Of a stretch of DNA of 64,000 nt, positions 46,857-56,329 are shown piece by piece (the first letter of the stretch is position 1; every line of letters starts with the position of its first letter). Under the pieces are notes generated by a model, which ran no database searches, was not told the origin of the DNA, and saw nothing but the letters and a program-made list of their open reading frames with translations. The position numbers and the translations under genes are program-made. Location of the stretch: positions 1 to 64,000 of the forward strand of contig NZ_AUCV01000017.1 in NCBI RefSeq assembly GCF_000429945.1, in the 5' to 3' direction. This DNA comes from Desulfogranum japonicum DSM 18378. Its GTDB lineage: Bacteria; Desulfobacterota; Desulfobulbia; Desulfobulbales; Desulfobulbaceae.

Positions 46857-47372
46857 TCAGGCAGGGGAAGACATGTCTGTAAAGACATGCCTCCGTCGAT
46901 AACAGCGTATGGTGTAAGAGGGTGTCCCGATAACCCGTACACAGCCTGTTTCTTGAAATACTGACTGGTTGATGTCTGGAAAATAGGCATCGCCGTCAAT
47001 ATGGACATCTACCGTGGTTAAGACAATTGTTTCGGTACATGGCAAGGCCTGGGTATACAGCTGCTGGCCACCAATAATGTATACAGGTTGTTCAGGGGGA
47101 CAAATTTGAAGGGCCGATGACAGACTGTGACAGACCTCACACCCTGGAGCTGTAAACGTTGTGTTATGGGTAATGATAATATTGGTTCTCTGGCTTAAAG
47201 GTCCTGGAAGGGAAACAAATGTTTTGCGCCCCATGATCACTGTGCTGTTAAGGGTCATGAACCGAAAAAAACGCTGCTCAGAGAGAATGTTCCATGGAAT
47301 TTTTCCACGGCAGCCGATCACTCTTTCAGGAGTCATCGCTGCAATAAGAATAACATTATGGGCGTTGTACAT
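46857..47372 (-). CDS. folA: dihydrofolate reductase
   Basis: A 171-residue DHFR. The characteristic motifs are IAAMTPERVIGCRGKIPWNILSE, VIMGRKTFVSLPGPL and VYIIGGQQLYTQAL. The conserved acidic residue of the active site, normally Asp or Glu in the IPW-x-x-xxE/D helix, is Glu in ILSEQRFF. It supplies tetrahydrofolate. The start at 47372 is chosen because it yields the standard N-terminus; the ribosome-binding site is weak and an upstream ATG 24 codons earlier is possible. Confidence 0.92.
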   Translation of the reverse strand: MYNAHNVILIAAMTPERVIGCRGKIPWNILSEQRFFRFMTLNSTVIMGRKTFVSLPGPLSQRTNIIITHNTTFTAPGCEVCHSLSSALQICPPEQPVYIIGGQQLYTQALPCTETIVLTTVDVHIDGDAYFPDINQSVFQETGCVRVIGTPSYTIRCYRRRHVFTDMSSPA

Positions 47373-47738
47373 TGAGGCCTGTGATTGTTGGATAGCTAGG
47401 TTTACAGCGTGCAGAGGATAAGCAATGCGTAAAAGATAATGCAAAACCCATCATAGGGGAAGTGGCTCAGCTTTACAACTCTCTTGTATGTATCACTTTT
47501 TATTGGGAACCTGAGGGAAGTGGGCCAAAGCAGCATATTGTATGTAGGTCAGATTGATCGTGCAAAGATCAGGTGCACTGTGATCAGTTACATTCTATCT
47601 ATTAAAAAGAAATGCTGGGTAAGGTGAAAATGTGAGCTGAGCATGTGCACGATATGTCCAGGATGAATAAGGATGGCAAGGACGAAAAGGTCCGTCTGGT
47701 CGGATAGAAGCCAACCAGACGGAAGAAGAATGGACAGG
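47373..47738. other. intergenic region between folA and recA
   Basis: About 365 bases. It contains the recA terminator hairpin at its right end and presumably the folA promoter. No tRNA, small ORF with coding character or operator was recognised. Confidence 0.5.
47691..47723 (-). terminator. terminator of recA
   Basis: A 10-base perfect stem TCCGTCTGGT (47691-47700) with ACCAGACGGA (47714-47723) and a 13-base loop. On the minus strand it is followed by ACCTTTTC. It sits 15 bases beyond the recA stop. Confidence 0.75.
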
Positions 47739-48794
47739 TTACTTGTCTTCGGAAGGTGTCGGCTCGGTGTCTATCTGCCCAGGGGCGGCTATGCCAAGTC
47801 CAAGACGGAGCTTGGTGTCTATATCCATGAGCATGTCAGGATGCTCCTTGAGAAAGGTTTTAGCGTTCTCACGTCCCTGACCAATTCGTTCGTCATTGTA
47901 GGAGTACCATGCCCCACTTTTGTCTACAATGTTATGTTCAACACCAAGATCAAGCAGGTCGCCAACTTTGGAGATACCCTCCCCGTAAACAATGTCAAAT
48001 TCAGCAATTTTGAAGGGTGGAGCTACTTTATTTTTAACAACCTTCACCTTGGTCCGGTTACCGATAACTTCCTGACCATCCTTGATCTGATTTGTTTTAC
48101 GGATATCAATACGGATTGAACTGTAAAATTTCAACGCATTACCACCTGTGGTGGTTTCAGGGTTACCGAACATAACACCGATTTTCATCCTGATCTGGTT
48201 TATGAAAATCAGGACCGTGTTAGTACGTTTGATTACCCCTGTAAACTTCCGCATTGCATGGGACATCAATCGTGCCTGCAGACCAACATGCTGATCGCCG
48301 ACATTGCCGTCTATTTCAGCTTTGGGTACAAGGGCTGCAACAGAGTCGATAACAATGACATCAAGTCCTCCGCTGCGCATGAGAATTTCTGTGATCTCCA
48401 AAGCCTGTTCACCAAAATCCGGTTGTGATATGAGCAGATTGTCCACATCAACACCAAGGCGTTCTGCGTAACTGGTATCCAGTGCGTGTTCTGCATCAAT
48501 AAATGCAGCATTACCACCCATTCTCTGTGCCTGGGCAATCACGTGCAGAGCGAGGGTTGTTTTACCGGATGATTCAGGTCCATAGATTTCTGTTATACGG
48601 CCTCTTGGAAAACCACCAACTCCAAGGGCCAGATCTATGGATAGAATACCTGTGGGGACAGCCGGAACATTCTCCCGCTCATCACTTCCCAGACGCATAA
48701 TAGCCCCTTTGCCAAACTGGCGCTGAATCTGGGTAATGGCGCTATCCACGCTTTTCAGTCTACCTTCGCTTATACTTTCTTTGGACGCAGCCAT
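47739..48794 (-). CDS. recA: recombinase RecA
   Basis: A 351-residue RecA. Walker A is [14 protein letters not shown], followed by [19 protein letters not shown], the L1/L2 DNA-binding loops ([12 protein letters not shown] and [18 protein letters not shown]) and [11 protein letters not shown]. It catalyses homologous strand exchange and LexA cleavage. It lies 24 bases downstream of cinA, a frequent arrangement. No LexA box was identified in the short gap. Confidence 0.98.
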   Translation of the reverse strand: MAASKESISEGRLKSVDSAITQIQRQFGKGAIMRLGSDERENVPAVPTGILSIDLALGVGGFPRGRITEIYGPESSGKTTLALHVIAQAQRMGGNAAFIDAEHALDTSYAERLGVDVDNLLISQPDFGEQALEITEILMRSGGLDVIVIDSVAALVPKAEIDGNVGDQHVGLQARLMSHAMRKFTGVIKRTNTVLIFINQIRMKIGVMFGNPETTTGGNALKFYSSIRIDIRKTNQIKDGQEVIGNRTKVKVVKNKVAPPFKIAEFDIVYGEGISKVGDLLDLGVEHNIVDKSGAWYSYNDERIGQGRENAKTFLKEHPDMLMDIDTKLRLGLGIAAPGQIDTEPTPSEDK

Positions 48795-48818
48795 GAGCTC
48801 TCCTCTTTATTATGAACA

Positions 48819-50057
48819 TTATTCTGCAAGTAAGGCTCGCCTGACAGTGTCTAACGCAGTGTAGGCTGTTTTTTCCTGTACTTGGTTACGATTACCGCTG
48901 AACAGATATTTCTCTACAGATACCTGCTTTTGGTGGAACAGGCCTATATAAACGGTTCCAACAGGTTTCTCTTCAGAACCACCGCCTGGCCCGGCTATTC
49001 CTGTGACAGAAACCGCCATATTGCATCCCAGTTTGGCTGCCGGACGTGCAGCCATGGCCCTGGCAGTTTCAGGACTGACAGCACCATAATTACGCAGTAA
49101 AGCATGATCCACACCAAGCAATTGTTCCTTGAGATGATTGGAGTAGGCAATAACACCGCCAGCATACCAGTTGGAACTGCCGGGTACCTTGGTGAGCATG
49201 CTGCCGATTAAACCGCCTGTGCAGGATTCAGCTGTGCAGAGAAATTTTCTTTTCTCAGCGAGAAGGTTTCCGGTTACTTCGGCTAATGTCTGTTCACCGG
49301 TGCCAAAGATATGGAGCCCAAGAGTATCGCGAATTACCTGGTCAGTTTCCTGAAAAAGATCACTCGCCTGTATTTTATCCGCTGCCTGTACTGTTGCACT
49401 GATATGCACTTCGCAACCTACAGGGTAATATCCTATCTTCACGCCCTGATGATTCTCAAGGTGGGCAAGCATGGAGTTGATAGCTGATTCTGTCATCCCA
49501 AAAGCTTTATACACCTGCTGATGGAGGAAGGTATCTTCCGGAGGATACCACTCCTGTAATGCAGGCATTACCTTATTCTTGAGAAGGATCTCCATTTGTG
49601 GTGGTACGCCGGGAAGAAAAAAAAGCGGCTTCCCTTCAAAGGGAAGAATGTATCCAGCCATATGATATGATTTATCCAAGATGGTCGCCTGTTCCGGTAC
49701 CCATGCAAGTTTTTCTATGGCTTTTTTCTGCTGCGAACTCATATTTTTCAGACGCTTTTCCACACTGGCAACAACTTCTGGGTGCAGGATACCGGTTAAT
49801 CCAAGTGCTTTGATGACAGCCTCGTTGGTAAGGTCGTCGGTTGTTGATCCAAGGCCTCCGGTGATAATAACAAAATCTGCTCGCTTAACACTTTTGCAGA
49901 GAAAAGAGCCGATCTGTTCCGGGTCATCCCCAATGGTATGCATTGCTGTAATGGTATGACCTGCAGCAAAAAGCTGTTGTGCAGCAAAGGCGCTGGTGGT
50001 GTTGAGAATACGCCCTGTGGTCAATTCATCGCCTATGGCTATTATTTCACCAATCAT
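48819..50057 (-). CDS. cinA: CinA family protein (competence/damage-inducible, NMN deamidase)
   Basis: A 412-residue two-domain CinA. The N-terminal molybdopterin-binding-like COG1058 domain starts IGEIIAIGDELTTGRILNT and contains TGGLGSTTDDLT. The C-terminal amidohydrolase domain has TAESCTGGLIGSMLT and VTGIAGPGGGSEEKPVGTVYI. The C-terminal domain deamidates nicotinamide mononucleotide and the N-terminal domain has ADP-ribose pyrophosphatase activity in characterised members. It stands immediately before recA. Confidence 0.95.
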   Translation of the reverse strand: MIGEIIAIGDELTTGRILNTTSAFAAQQLFAAGHTITAMHTIGDDPEQIGSFLCKSVKRADFVIITGGLGSTTDDLTNEAVIKALGLTGILHPEVVASVEKRLKNMSSQQKKAIEKLAWVPEQATILDKSYHMAGYILPFEGKPLFFLPGVPPQMEILLKNKVMPALQEWYPPEDTFLHQQVYKAFGMTESAINSMLAHLENHQGVKIGYYPVGCEVHISATVQAADKIQASDLFQETDQVIRDTLGLHIFGTGEQTLAEVTGNLLAEKRKFLCTAESCTGGLIGSMLTKVPGSSNWYAGGVIAYSNHLKEQLLGVDHALLRNYGAVSPETARAMAARPAAKLGCNMAVSVTGIAGPGGGSEEKPVGTVYIGLFHQKQVSVEKYLFSGNRNQVQEKTAYTALDTVRRALLAE

Positions 50058-50296
50058 CTGTTATCCTTCAGTTGAACATAACTCTTCTCACGGGACACGC
50101 CATTTCAATCTGTGGGGACATCCGATTTCGCCGTTTCAAGCTTGTGTCAGGTGCAGATCTTCCCTTGCAGAGCGTTACATATTCAGGTTGAAACAGACGG
50201 CTACCTGATGAAGGAAAGTAACGGTATTCCGTATATGGGTAAAATGTTGTGCCTGTGGCTGCTTACGTGTGAACAAATTCAAGCACTTTACTTGGT

Positions 50297-51619
50297 TCAC
50301 CTTTTTTCCTCAAGCATGTCGTGCAGCAGTGAACCCATGGGTTCACTCTTTTCAATGGCATTAAAATGTACAGGAACAATGGAATGGATGAGATTGGTTG
50401 GGCCTGCAAACTGCAAAGGAATATAATTCTCAGAAAATCCCTGGAGAAGACCAGACTTTTTATTGCGCCGTTCAACCAAAACGTTGCAATGACTTCCAAG
50501 CAAACGGTTATAAAAAGCAGATCGTAATTGTGTGTCGAGCTGGCGGAGTCGATTTACTCTGGCACTTTTTACAGGGCCGGCAATGTGACCCGGTAAAGCT
50601 GCGGCAAGGGTACCCCGGCGCATGGAATAGGGGAAAACATGCAGATAACTGATGGGCAGGTCTGCTATAAGTTGATAGGTATTTTCAGCCTGCTCATCGG
50701 TTTCTCCTGGGAATCCACCCAGTATATCGCACCCTATTGCTGCATGGGGAAGCGCATCATGAACTTTTTCGATCACTTTACGAAAAAAGGCAGTGGTATA
50801 CCTGCGATTCATCCGTTCCAGAACCGTATCATCGCCGCTTTGCAGAGGGATATGCAAATGGGGCATGAAATTGTCATAGCGGCAGACAAGTTCCAGTAAC
50901 ATATCATTGACTTCTGTCGGTTCAATGGAACTTAAACGGATTCGCAGTGTGGGAAAGGTGTCGCAGAGCCTCTGTAAGAGAGTGTAAATAGTTTCGCCTT
51001 CCTGCAGGTCAAGGCCATATTTTCCCACATTGATACCGGTAATGACCATTTCCTTATAGCCCTGTTCGTAAAAAATATCGGTCTGGTTGAGTATTTTTTC
51101 CAGGGGCAAGCTGCGGCTCGGTCCTCGGGTATAGGGAACAATGCAGTAGGAACAGAAATTATCGCAACCATCTTGTATGCGCAGATAGGAACGGGTTCGG
51201 CCAGCGAAATTTTTTACAGGGAGATCACAGATCTGTTTAGCCCAACTGATTTTACCCATGAGTTCGACCAGATCAGGAGCATCCTGCTGTAATGCTGTAT
51301 CAACGAGCAGGTGCTTGTAATCATTACCGACAAGGCAGGCAGGCGAGCCCAGTATATCAATGATTTTTGCCGGATCGACCTGAACATAGCAACCCGTAAC
51401 CAGGACTCTGGCGTTGGGATTGTTCTGCATGGCGCGGCGAATGAGTTGTCGAGACTGTTGGCCAGCCTTGGCAGTTACGGCGCAGGTATTTATGATGTAA
51501 ATATCTGCCTCTGAAGAAAAGGGAACCAGGGTACAGCCGGCCTCTTCAAAGCTGCTTTTAAAAGAGGCTGATTCAAACTGGTTAACTTTGCATCCAAGGG
51601 TCGTGATTGCAACGCGCAT
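50297..51619 (-). CDS. mtaB: tRNA (t6A37) methylthiotransferase MtaB
   Basis: A 440-residue radical-SAM methylthiotransferase. The N-terminal MTTase domain binds one cluster through VAITTLGCKVNQFES, IINTCAVT and VLVTGCYVQ. The radical-SAM motif is DGCDNFCSYCIVPYTRG (CxxxCxxC). PLQSGDDTVLERMNRRYT and GGFPGETDE complete the core, and a TRAM-like end follows. The pattern CKVNQFES points to MtaB rather than MiaB or RimO. The start at 51619 lies one base after the mnmA stop, so two tRNA-sulfur genes are coupled. Confidence 0.93.
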   Translation of the reverse strand: MRVAITTLGCKVNQFESASFKSSFEEAGCTLVPFSSEADIYIINTCAVTAKAGQQSRQLIRRAMQNNPNARVLVTGCYVQVDPAKIIDILGSPACLVGNDYKHLLVDTALQQDAPDLVELMGKISWAKQICDLPVKNFAGRTRSYLRIQDGCDNFCSYCIVPYTRGPSRSLPLEKILNQTDIFYEQGYKEMVITGINVGKYGLDLQEGETIYTLLQRLCDTFPTLRIRLSSIEPTEVNDMLLELVCRYDNFMPHLHIPLQSGDDTVLERMNRRYTTAFFRKVIEKVHDALPHAAIGCDILGGFPGETDEQAENTYQLIADLPISYLHVFPYSMRRGTLAAALPGHIAGPVKSARVNRLRQLDTQLRSAFYNRLLGSHCNVLVERRNKKSGLLQGFSENYIPLQFAGPTNLIHSIVPVHFNAIEKSEPMGSLLHDMLEEKR

Positions 51620-51620
51620 A

Positions 51621-52685
51621 TTATACCTCGACCACTGATTGCTGTTCGATGATGCCGCTACCCACCAGGTGGTCTGCTTCGTAGAATACGGCGTATTGAC
51701 CGGGGGTAACTGCTCGTTGCGGCGTATCGAACCTGATCTGATAACGTTGATCGCTGAGACGGTGCAGTTCGGCTGCTGCCGCTCGATGACGTGAACGGAT
51801 TTGCACGTCACCTTCCCACTGTAAAGGTGGTGTCATGTGCCATTGTGTGTCGCGTACGATTAACGTGTTTAGCATGAGTTGCTCATTCTTTCCAACAATA
51901 ACCTGGTTATGGCGTGCATCAAGGGCTACAACGTACCAGGGGGTGGCATCGGGAATCCCCAGTCCACGTCGTTGCCCGACGGTGTAATTCCATATGCCTG
52001 TATGGACACCGATGCATTTTCCGGAAGTTGTTACAATATCTCCCTGAACAGGACAAATCCCGTGGGAAGCAAGAAAATCTGTAAGATTTTCCTGGAGAAA
52101 GCAGACATCCTGGCTTTCCTGACCGCTGAAATCAAACCCCAGTTCGTGTGCTTTTCGGTACGTGTCGTCTTTAACGTAATTACCTAGGGGAAGAACCAGA
52201 TGTTTCAGTTGTCCGGGCGTCAGCCGACAAAGGAAATAGGATTGATCTTTTTGCGGATCCTTTCCTCGCCAAAGTTGGGCAACGGTTTTGTTCTGCCTGA
52301 TACGTGCATAGTGGCCTGTAGACATTAGTGCTATACCATGTTCCTGTATTGTCTGCATAAGCAGGCCAAACTTGATATGCCGGTTACAGTGCACACAGGG
52401 ATTGGGTGTCAGCCCCTGTTTATACAAACCAGTGAAGTGGCGAATTACAATTTCCTGGAAACTGTCTCGAATATCAACACAGGTAAGAGGTATTTGCAGC
52501 TGTTCTGCAACGTGTGAGACTTTTTCGTGTTGTTGTTCAAGGCTATCCAGGGGAAGGAGCATGAAAAAACCATGGACCTTGTATCCGTTTTCCATGAGCA
52601 GCGCAGCGGTTACGGTTGAATCAACCCCGCCGCTCATGGCTACGCCTATTGTTTGGCCAGAGGCAACCTGGTGTTCTAAACTCAT
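51621..52685 (-). CDS. mnmA: tRNA-specific 2-thiouridylase MnmA
   Basis: A 354-residue ATP-dependent thiouridylase for tRNA wobble position 34. The PP-loop motif is VAMSGGVDSTVTAALL. The first catalytic cysteine is in TPNPCVHCNRHIKFG and the second in QDVCFLQENL. GQRRGLGI and the C-terminal barrel are present. Sulfur would come from a desulfurase, possibly via TusA. No desulfurase gene is adjacent. Confidence 0.96.
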   Translation of the reverse strand: MSLEHQVASGQTIGVAMSGGVDSTVTAALLMENGYKVHGFFMLLPLDSLEQQHEKVSHVAEQLQIPLTCVDIRDSFQEIVIRHFTGLYKQGLTPNPCVHCNRHIKFGLLMQTIQEHGIALMSTGHYARIRQNKTVAQLWRGKDPQKDQSYFLCRLTPGQLKHLVLPLGNYVKDDTYRKAHELGFDFSGQESQDVCFLQENLTDFLASHGICPVQGDIVTTSGKCIGVHTGIWNYTVGQRRGLGIPDATPWYVVALDARHNQVIVGKNEQLMLNTLIVRDTQWHMTPPLQWEGDVQIRSRHRAAAAELHRLSDQRYQIRFDTPQRAVTPGQYAVFYEADHLVGSGIIEQQSVVEV

Positions 52686-52839
52686 ATGTGGTAAAAAGAG
52701 ACTAAATATTCCGGGTTAGAGTGTTGGTGGTGAGATTAAAGAATAGTCACTTTGGGGGTAGAGGTGGTTCAACAGAAACAGAAGCAGTTGTAGAAGGGGT
52801 TGATTGAGAAGAAAAATTTCGGGCGAGGGAGAATGGCAA

Positions 52840-53211
52840 TTACAGTAAACTTGTGAGGATGTCGCAATTTCTGCAGATGTCCATTTTTTCTTTCCAATTC
52901 ATGTCTGCTGTGCATTCACATCGGGTTCCGCTTAAAAACCAGCAGAGGTGACCGGCCTGAAATTCCCATGCAGGGCACTCTTTTTTACAGTCACATTTTT
53001 TCAGGTTCCAGCAATCCTTGCGTTTGTTTGCCTTGTTGTAGCGATAGTTGACGAGAAGAAAATAGAGCTGTCGTTCGACATGAACCGGAATGGAGCGCCA
53101 TCCCTGTTCATAACTCTGTACTGCTTTGAGAGAAACTCCCAGGAGTTCTGCCAAAGATTTTTGTGTTTTACCGAGTTTAGCTCGAGCCTCTGTAAATTTT
53201 TCGCGATCCAT
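52840..53211 (-). CDS. XRE-type HTH fused to a two-CW cysteine domain
   Basis: A 123-residue protein. Residues 5-40 form a lambda-Cro-like helix-turn-helix (ARAKLGKTQKSLAELLGVSLKAVQSYEQG). The C-terminal part is cysteine-rich: C67-W68, KKCDCKKECPAW, C90-W91, GTRCEC and ICRNC, spaced as in the two-CW domain. It has no role established to my knowledge and probably binds a metal or iron-sulfur cluster. The protein therefore looks like a small redox- or metal-sensing regulator. Its target is unknown; it stands alone downstream of a large intergenic region. Confidence 0.75.
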   Translation of the reverse strand: MDREKFTEARAKLGKTQKSLAELLGVSLKAVQSYEQGWRSIPVHVERQLYFLLVNYRYNKANKRKDCWNLKKCDCKKECPAWEFQAGHLCWFLSGTRCECTADMNWKEKMDICRNCDILTSLL

Positions 53212-53784
53212 ATCTTCCCATCCTGACGATATTCATTCACTCCACACTGTTTACAGATACCACATGGTATGTGCATGATCAATTTATTTCTTGTTAACAG
53301 TGCAAACTCATGGACTGAAAGAGGGGATGTACGATATTATGTATGCGTCGATTAGTTCAGGTTTCTACCGTGTGCACCTGGGACAGTTTTTGATGAGAGT
53401 TATTTTGGTCAGAAGATCTGAGTCCGTGCACTCAGGGGGATTGGCAGAGATAATGCAGCAGCATAGTTGGCTATACTGTAGTATATCAACTGGTTACGGA
53501 CAGCGTGGATTCGTCTGCTCATAAAGGGCTTGTCCATAAGTTACGCTTGCACGTGTCTAGGAAACAATTTACGTAACGATACAGAGGTATCCAAACTCAA
53601 GCTCTGGGCTTCCCGAGTTCGGGAGATGGGTTAGTGCCTGTCCATAGATAGTCTTTTCGGAGTCTCGTTCCTTGCTTGCCTGCCCAATTTTTGCGTTATG
53701 CGTAAAATCTCATTCTCAAAGGCAAGCGTAGACTCCGATATCAAGTGAATATGGTTTGACCTAGAACCTAAGGTATATCAGGAA
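53212..53784. repeat. long intergenic region with structured hairpin
   Basis: About 570 bases without a convincing gene. At 53658-53737 a bulged stem (CGGAGTCT with AGACTCCG; GCTTGCC with GGCAAGC) encloses a second small hairpin (TTTTGCG/CGTAAAA). A motif CCTGTCCATAGATAGT near 53637 recurs, with differences, at 57554 (CCTGTCCATAAATGGT), also followed by a GGCAA/TTGCC dyad. A GCTTGTCCATA variant lies near 53528. A 77-codon plus-strand frame (53291-53524) has no recognisable protein character. Confidence 0.45.
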
Positions 53785-54159
53785 ATGAATGAAGAGAATT
53801 TGAAACCCAATGGAAGAGGCCTTAATCGTATTGCAAGAGCCACCGAATGTTCCATAAAAGGTTTGAAGGCCGCCTGGCAGAACGAGGCCGCCTTCCGCCA
53901 GGAAGTCATTATGTGTGCGTTGCTCATCCCACTGGGGATCTATTTGGGAGAGACTGGTCTTGAACGTGCGTTAATGATCAGCTGCCTCTTGCTGATAATT
54001 ATAATTGAAATTATGAACACAGCTGTTGAAGCGGTGGTTGATCGGATAGGTATTCAGCGGCACATACTCTCTGGTTTGGCAAAAGACCTTGGTTCTGCTG
54101 CTGTAGCCATCTCATTGCTTAACTGTGTTCTTGTTTGGGGTTTTATTCTGGTGGGTTAA
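53785..54159 (+). CDS. dgkA: diacylglycerol kinase
   Basis: A 124-residue small membrane DGK that phosphorylates diacylglycerol (or undecaprenol) at the inner membrane. Three membrane segments lie at about 40-60, 62-82 and 100-120. The signature EIMNTAVEAVVDRIG contains the metal and catalytic Glu residues, and AKDLGSAAVAISL completes the active site. Length and topology are standard for DgkA of Gram-negative bacteria. Confidence 0.93.
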   Translation: MNEENLKPNGRGLNRIARATECSIKGLKAAWQNEAAFRQEVIMCALLIPLGIYLGETGLERALMISCLLLIIIIEIMNTAVEAVVDRIGIQRHILSGLAKDLGSAAVAISLLNCVLVWGFILVG

Positions 54160-54204
54160 CAGGATTACAAGTACGGCTTTCTCGAGTTTGGTGCATAGCT
54201 GCAC

Positions 54205-56163
54205 TTATGATTGTAGAAAATGGTTGATCGCTTCAATCGGTGTATTGAGCAATTCGGCCATGGTAACTGCGGTAATCAGGGCACGGGCGGCATGCGTACC
54301 AACGGCTTCCCGTGTACAGGTATATGTAGTGTTACCGGTGCGAAGAATGCCTTGCGACAGCTGGTTGTCCAGAATGACATGGGGTGCGTGCCGGGCAGCT
54401 GCCATGGTGTTGGTAAAAGGATCATCCCCGATCCAGAGCAATCTTTCCGGGGGGAGCTTGGCTGTAATATGCTCGATACCTTTGGTAATGGCAGGGTAAT
54501 CTAAATGTGGGTCAGCCTCTATGCCGCTGACAATAAGCCAGTCGGGAACAGCAATGTCCAGAAGACTTTCAGCATCCTTTTGAGAGCGGATGCCATATTC
54601 AAAAATGAGTATATCTGCCTTTTCTTTCCCCCAGATAGCCTGCCTGGCAAGGGACAGAGGAAAAAAGAGTTTTTCCGGGATAGTTTTCGGCTTTTTCAGG
54701 CATAAAATGGAGAGCGGTAGCCCTACCTCGGTATTATAGGAGAGCAGCGTGCCCCGGGTTTTGTTCACGGAACTGAGCAGCTCAACCATGGTCCTCTTGA
54801 GAGTTGTTTTTCCCTTGATACCTGTAATGCCGATAACCAGCGCTTTATTTTGCCTGAGATAGTGACGACTGGCAAGGGCTAGAATCAGGCGGGCACCTTT
54901 TCCCATCAATGTGTGACCGGTTGGTTCTGGAGTTGCAGGCCGGGAATTTTTTACAGGGATTGTCTTATGCTGTCTTTGCCGGGGTTGGCGTTGAAAGAAG
55001 TATCCCTCAAGCCGGTCAAAACCTCTTTCCAGATCCTCCAGCTCCCGGCCGAAGTTAATGCGAATATGTGACTCGCCGGATGGTCCAAAGGCTATGCCGG
55101 GTACTGTAGCCACCCCCACTTTGTCGAGAATATCATAGGCCAGTCGATGGCTATTTTCGCTGTATTTGACAATATCTTTGATTCTGGGAAAGACAAAATA
55201 CGTTGCCTTGGGGACCTGGTAATCCATGACCTGAGACAGCTCGTCCAGCCGGGTGATGCAATAGTTTCGACGTTTTTTGAATTCAGTTCGGAACTCTTCA
55301 AGAAAATCAGCTCCGTACCGAAGCGCACCGATAGCAGCGTATTGCGAGGGTACCGGCGCACAGGTGACCATGGCATCGTGAAACTTGACAATGCGGCTTA
55401 TCCGCTGTTTGTCGGCGTGGACAAAGCCCACCCGCCAGCCGGTCATGGCATAGGCTTTGGAAAATGAACAGGCGCGAATGATTCTCTCCCTGGCTTCGGG
55501 AATCTGGGTGGCTGAAAAATGGGGCTCATCCACATAATAAAAGTCTTTGTAGACCTCGTCGATGAGTATGGTTAGATCATGCCGTTCGCAGATTTGTACC
55601 AGGTGTTCGGTTTTTTCCCTGGAAAATAGGGTGCCGGTGGGATTGTTGGGGCTGCAGAACAGGAGAAGTTTCGTCTTTTTATTGATTTTCCGTTCAATTC
55701 GCTCTACCTGAAAATCAAAGTTGTTTTCCTCGTCCAGCTCAACATATCGCGGTATGCAGCCGGCAATGGATACTGCTCCCAGATAGGAGGTGTAGGAGGG
55801 GCTGGGCAGCAACACTTCATCGCCAGGCGAAGTGAAGGCCAGCAAGGTCGCGGTAATGCCTTCGATGGAGCCTGCGGTCACCAGGATTTCACGATCCGGG
55901 TCATAGGACAACCCGTCCGCTTCCAGTGAAAGTGCGATTTCCTCCCGTAATTCGGTAAGTCCTGTAGTCAGTGAGTATTTGTCACAGAGACCTGCAGCGA
56001 TTTTTTCCTGGGCAAAGCGGATGACACGGCGCGGAGTGCGGAAGCTTGGAATACCCTGAGCCAGGGAGACAGCGTCAGGCACACGTGAAGCTGCCAGTTC
56101 CATGGCTTTTATAGGGGACAGCTCAAATTGATCAGAAGGTGACGATTTAACCTGAAAGCTCAT
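54205..56163 (-). CDS. PLP aminotransferase fused to a Mur-ligase ATPase domain
   Basis: A 652-residue two-domain protein. Residues 1-390 are a complete class I aminotransferase: LAQGIPSFRTP, FCSPNNPTGTLFS, PLP lysine K236 in SFSKAYAMTGWRVGF, and a substrate Arg in IRINFGRE. After a 35-residue basic/Pro linker, residues 425-652 match the central ATPase domain of MurF-type ligases. These have P-loop GITGIKGKTT (445-454), NTEVGLPLSIL and EYG in place of the ExG motif, and end in THAARALITAVTMAELL. The N-terminal UDP-substrate and C-terminal amino-acid domains of MurF are absent. No frameshift joins the parts. Start ATG 56163 preferred over an upstream TTG. Confidence 0.85.
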   Translation of the reverse strand: MSFQVKSSPSDQFELSPIKAMELAASRVPDAVSLAQGIPSFRTPRRVIRFAQEKIAAGLCDKYSLTTGLTELREEIALSLEADGLSYDPDREILVTAGSIEGITATLLAFTSPGDEVLLPSPSYTSYLGAVSIAGCIPRYVELDEENNFDFQVERIERKINKKTKLLLFCSPNNPTGTLFSREKTEHLVQICERHDLTILIDEVYKDFYYVDEPHFSATQIPEARERIIRACSFSKAYAMTGWRVGFVHADKQRISRIVKFHDAMVTCAPVPSQYAAIGALRYGADFLEEFRTEFKKRRNYCITRLDELSQVMDYQVPKATYFVFPRIKDIVKYSENSHRLAYDILDKVGVATVPGIAFGPSGESHIRINFGRELEDLERGFDRLEGYFFQRQPRQRQHKTIPVKNSRPATPEPTGHTLMGKGARLILALASRHYLRQNKALVIGITGIKGKTTLKRTMVELLSSVNKTRGTLLSYNTEVGLPLSILCLKKPKTIPEKLFFPLSLARQAIWGKEKADILIFEYGIRSQKDAESLLDIAVPDWLIVSGIEADPHLDYPAITKGIEHITAKLPPERLLWIGDDPFTNTMAAARHAPHVILDNQLSQGILRTGNTTYTCTREAVGTHAARALITAVTMAELLNTPIEAINHFLQS

Positions 56164-56329
56164 GGATAATCCCAAGGTACCGTTATGCTAGGAGTCTGTC
56201 GGAGAAAGCTCTTTTTCCCCATATTTGTGTTGTTTTTAGAAAATCAATGCTCGCACAATATCAACTGTATGGCTGTGCTTGATTTCCTGAATAAGCCTTA
56301 ATCTTGGTCAAAATCAACATGGACAGATA

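Noticed and set aside
53291-53524. A 77-residue plus-strand gene upstream of dgkA
   Set aside because: No ribosome-binding site, no recognisable protein pattern and overlap with structured intergenic DNA.
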